A stretch of DNA of 6,256 bases from Planctomycetales bacterium (GTDB lineage: Bacteria > Planctomycetota > Planctomycetia > Pirellulales > Thermoguttaceae). Both the position numbers and the translations under genes were made by a program. Shown one piece after another: positions 5,613 through 6,256 of the stretch; the stretch's first letter is position 1; each line of letters starts with the position of its first letter. Below the pieces are notes generated by a model. That model was not told the DNA's origin and made no database searches. It worked only from the letters and a program-made list of their open reading frames with translations. The stretch is from assembly GCA_007127495.1 (NCBI GenBank), contig SKZG01000144.1, positions 1-6,256 of the forward strand. Direction: 5' to 3'.

Positions 5613-6256
5613 ATGCGGCACATTTGCTTTTTCTGTCCCTTTTTGCTTTGGGCTGCAACCCTCAGCGGCGGCTTTGGCCTCGCCGCGGATCCGCCTGCCG
5701 ACGAGCAGCAAGCCCGCCAACTCGCGCAGAAAACCATGAACGACGGCAACTTCAACGACGCCTACCAAATGCTCCACAAGCTGGCCACCGATCCGAAGAG
5801 CGACCCCCTGCAGGTGGGCAACGACGTCGGCCAGGCCACCCAGTGCCTGCAACGCCTGAATCGCCTCGACGAGATCGACGCCTTCTACGAGGCCGTCGTC
5901 GCCGCGCACGCCGAGCAGTGGCGGGTGCTTTGGGCCATGGCCGAGCACTACATGAACGTGCCGCACCAGGGCTTCATCGTGGCCGGCGAGTTCTCCCGCG
6001 GCCCCAAACGAGGCGGCCAGGGCGGGACGCCGGTCAATTCGGTGGAGCGCGACCGCGTGCGGGCCCTGCAACTGATGGTCCAGGCCTGGCCCCTGGCCCG
6101 CCAGGACGACGATCACGCCTCGGTGGGCAACTATCTGCTGGCGATGGGGCGGGTGCTGCTCAATAACCGCGGCTTCAACGAATCGTGGCGGCTCCAGTAC
6201 CTGACCGACCTGAGCGAACTGCCCGACTACGACGAAGGTTGGGGCTACCACCGCCA
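5613..6256 (+). CDS. Exported alpha-2-macroglobulin-like protein, N-terminal part (3' end outside window)
   Basis: The gene starts at ATG 5613 behind a good Shine-Dalgarno and stays open to the window edge, giving 214 complete codons. Residues 1-25 form a signal peptide: a short basic start, a hydrophobic stretch, and cleavage probably after FGLAA before DPP. No lipobox cysteine is apparent near the cleavage site. The mature part is rich in helical, TPR-like segments (ARQLAQKTMNDGNFNDAYQM, about 34-53; RVLWAMAEHYM, about 104-114). It then carries a stretch I associate with the start of planctomycete alpha-2-macroglobulin-family proteins: FIVAGEFSRGPKRGG (121-135), ERDRVRALQLMVQAWPLA (145-162), LLNNRGFNESWRLQYL (182-197) and TDLSELPDYDEGWGYHR (198-214). 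Such proteins are usually much longer, with MG domains and sometimes a thioester that traps proteases in the envelope. None of those domains lies in this window, so the family call rests on recalled N-terminal similarity. It is transcribed divergently from the kinase pair. Confidence 0.75.
   Translation, partial: MRHICFFCPFLLWAATLSGGFGLAADPPADEQQARQLAQKTMNDGNFNDAYQMLHKLATDPKSDPLQVGNDVGQATQCLQRLNRLDEIDAFYEAVVAAHAEQWRVLWAMAEHYMNVPHQGFIVAGEFSRGPKRGGQGGTPVNSVERDRVRALQLMVQAWPLARQDDDHASVGNYLLAMGRVLLNNRGFNESWRLQYLTDLSELPDYDEGWGYHR

Noticed and set aside
5592..6251. Minus-strand frame of 219 codons, and the plus frame at 5552-6166, opposite or overlapping the exported protein
   Set aside because: The frame from 5613 has a good Shine-Dalgarno, a signal peptide and family-like motifs. 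The other two lack these and are compositional shadows.

Overview
The window looks like a chromosomal piece of a planctomycete, most likely of the Pirellulales type. This is an inference from three things: long GC-rich genes, the fusion of a Hanks-type kinase to an extracytoplasmic beta-helix-like domain, and a neighbouring membrane protein built from domains I know almost only from Planctomycetota. No rRNA, tRNA, CRISPR array, insertion sequence or phage gene was seen.

Layout. Minus strand, 2748 to beyond base 1: a Ser/Thr protein kinase open for all 916 codons in the window, with its 3' end outside. It has a disordered N-terminus, a complete kinase domain, one membrane segment, a long Pro/Asp/Glu/Ser linker and a large beta-rich C-terminal region. 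Minus strand, 5152 to 2960: a 730-residue protein with an N-terminal degenerate J-like domain, one membrane segment, a Pro/Ala-rich linker with hexapeptide repeats, a beta-rich domain and an all-helical C-terminal domain. The two lie head to tail with a 211-bp gap. That gap holds a consensus-like sigma70 promoter for the kinase, so the pair may be co-transcribed or separately driven. Plus strand, 5613 to beyond 6256: the N-terminal 214 residues of an exported protein that I recognise as the start of the planctomycete alpha-2-macroglobulin-like family.

The 460-bp divergent region (5153-5612) contains a weak promoter candidate for the minus-strand pair, a doubtful 37-codon plus-strand ORF, a perfect 10-bp inverted repeat enclosing 92 nt with a second repeat nested inside, and a clear Shine-Dalgarno for the plus-strand gene.

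How they may work together (inference). The two minus-strand proteins share one plan: a cytoplasmic N-terminal domain, a single membrane span, a low-complexity linker, and a domain on the outer side of the membrane. That fits a sensor kinase and a companion envelope protein. The divergent alpha-2-macroglobulin-like protein would act in the same cell-envelope compartment. Nothing in the sequence proves a shared pathway. The strongest candidate for something undescribed is the pair of membrane proteins, especially the HPD-less J-like protein.
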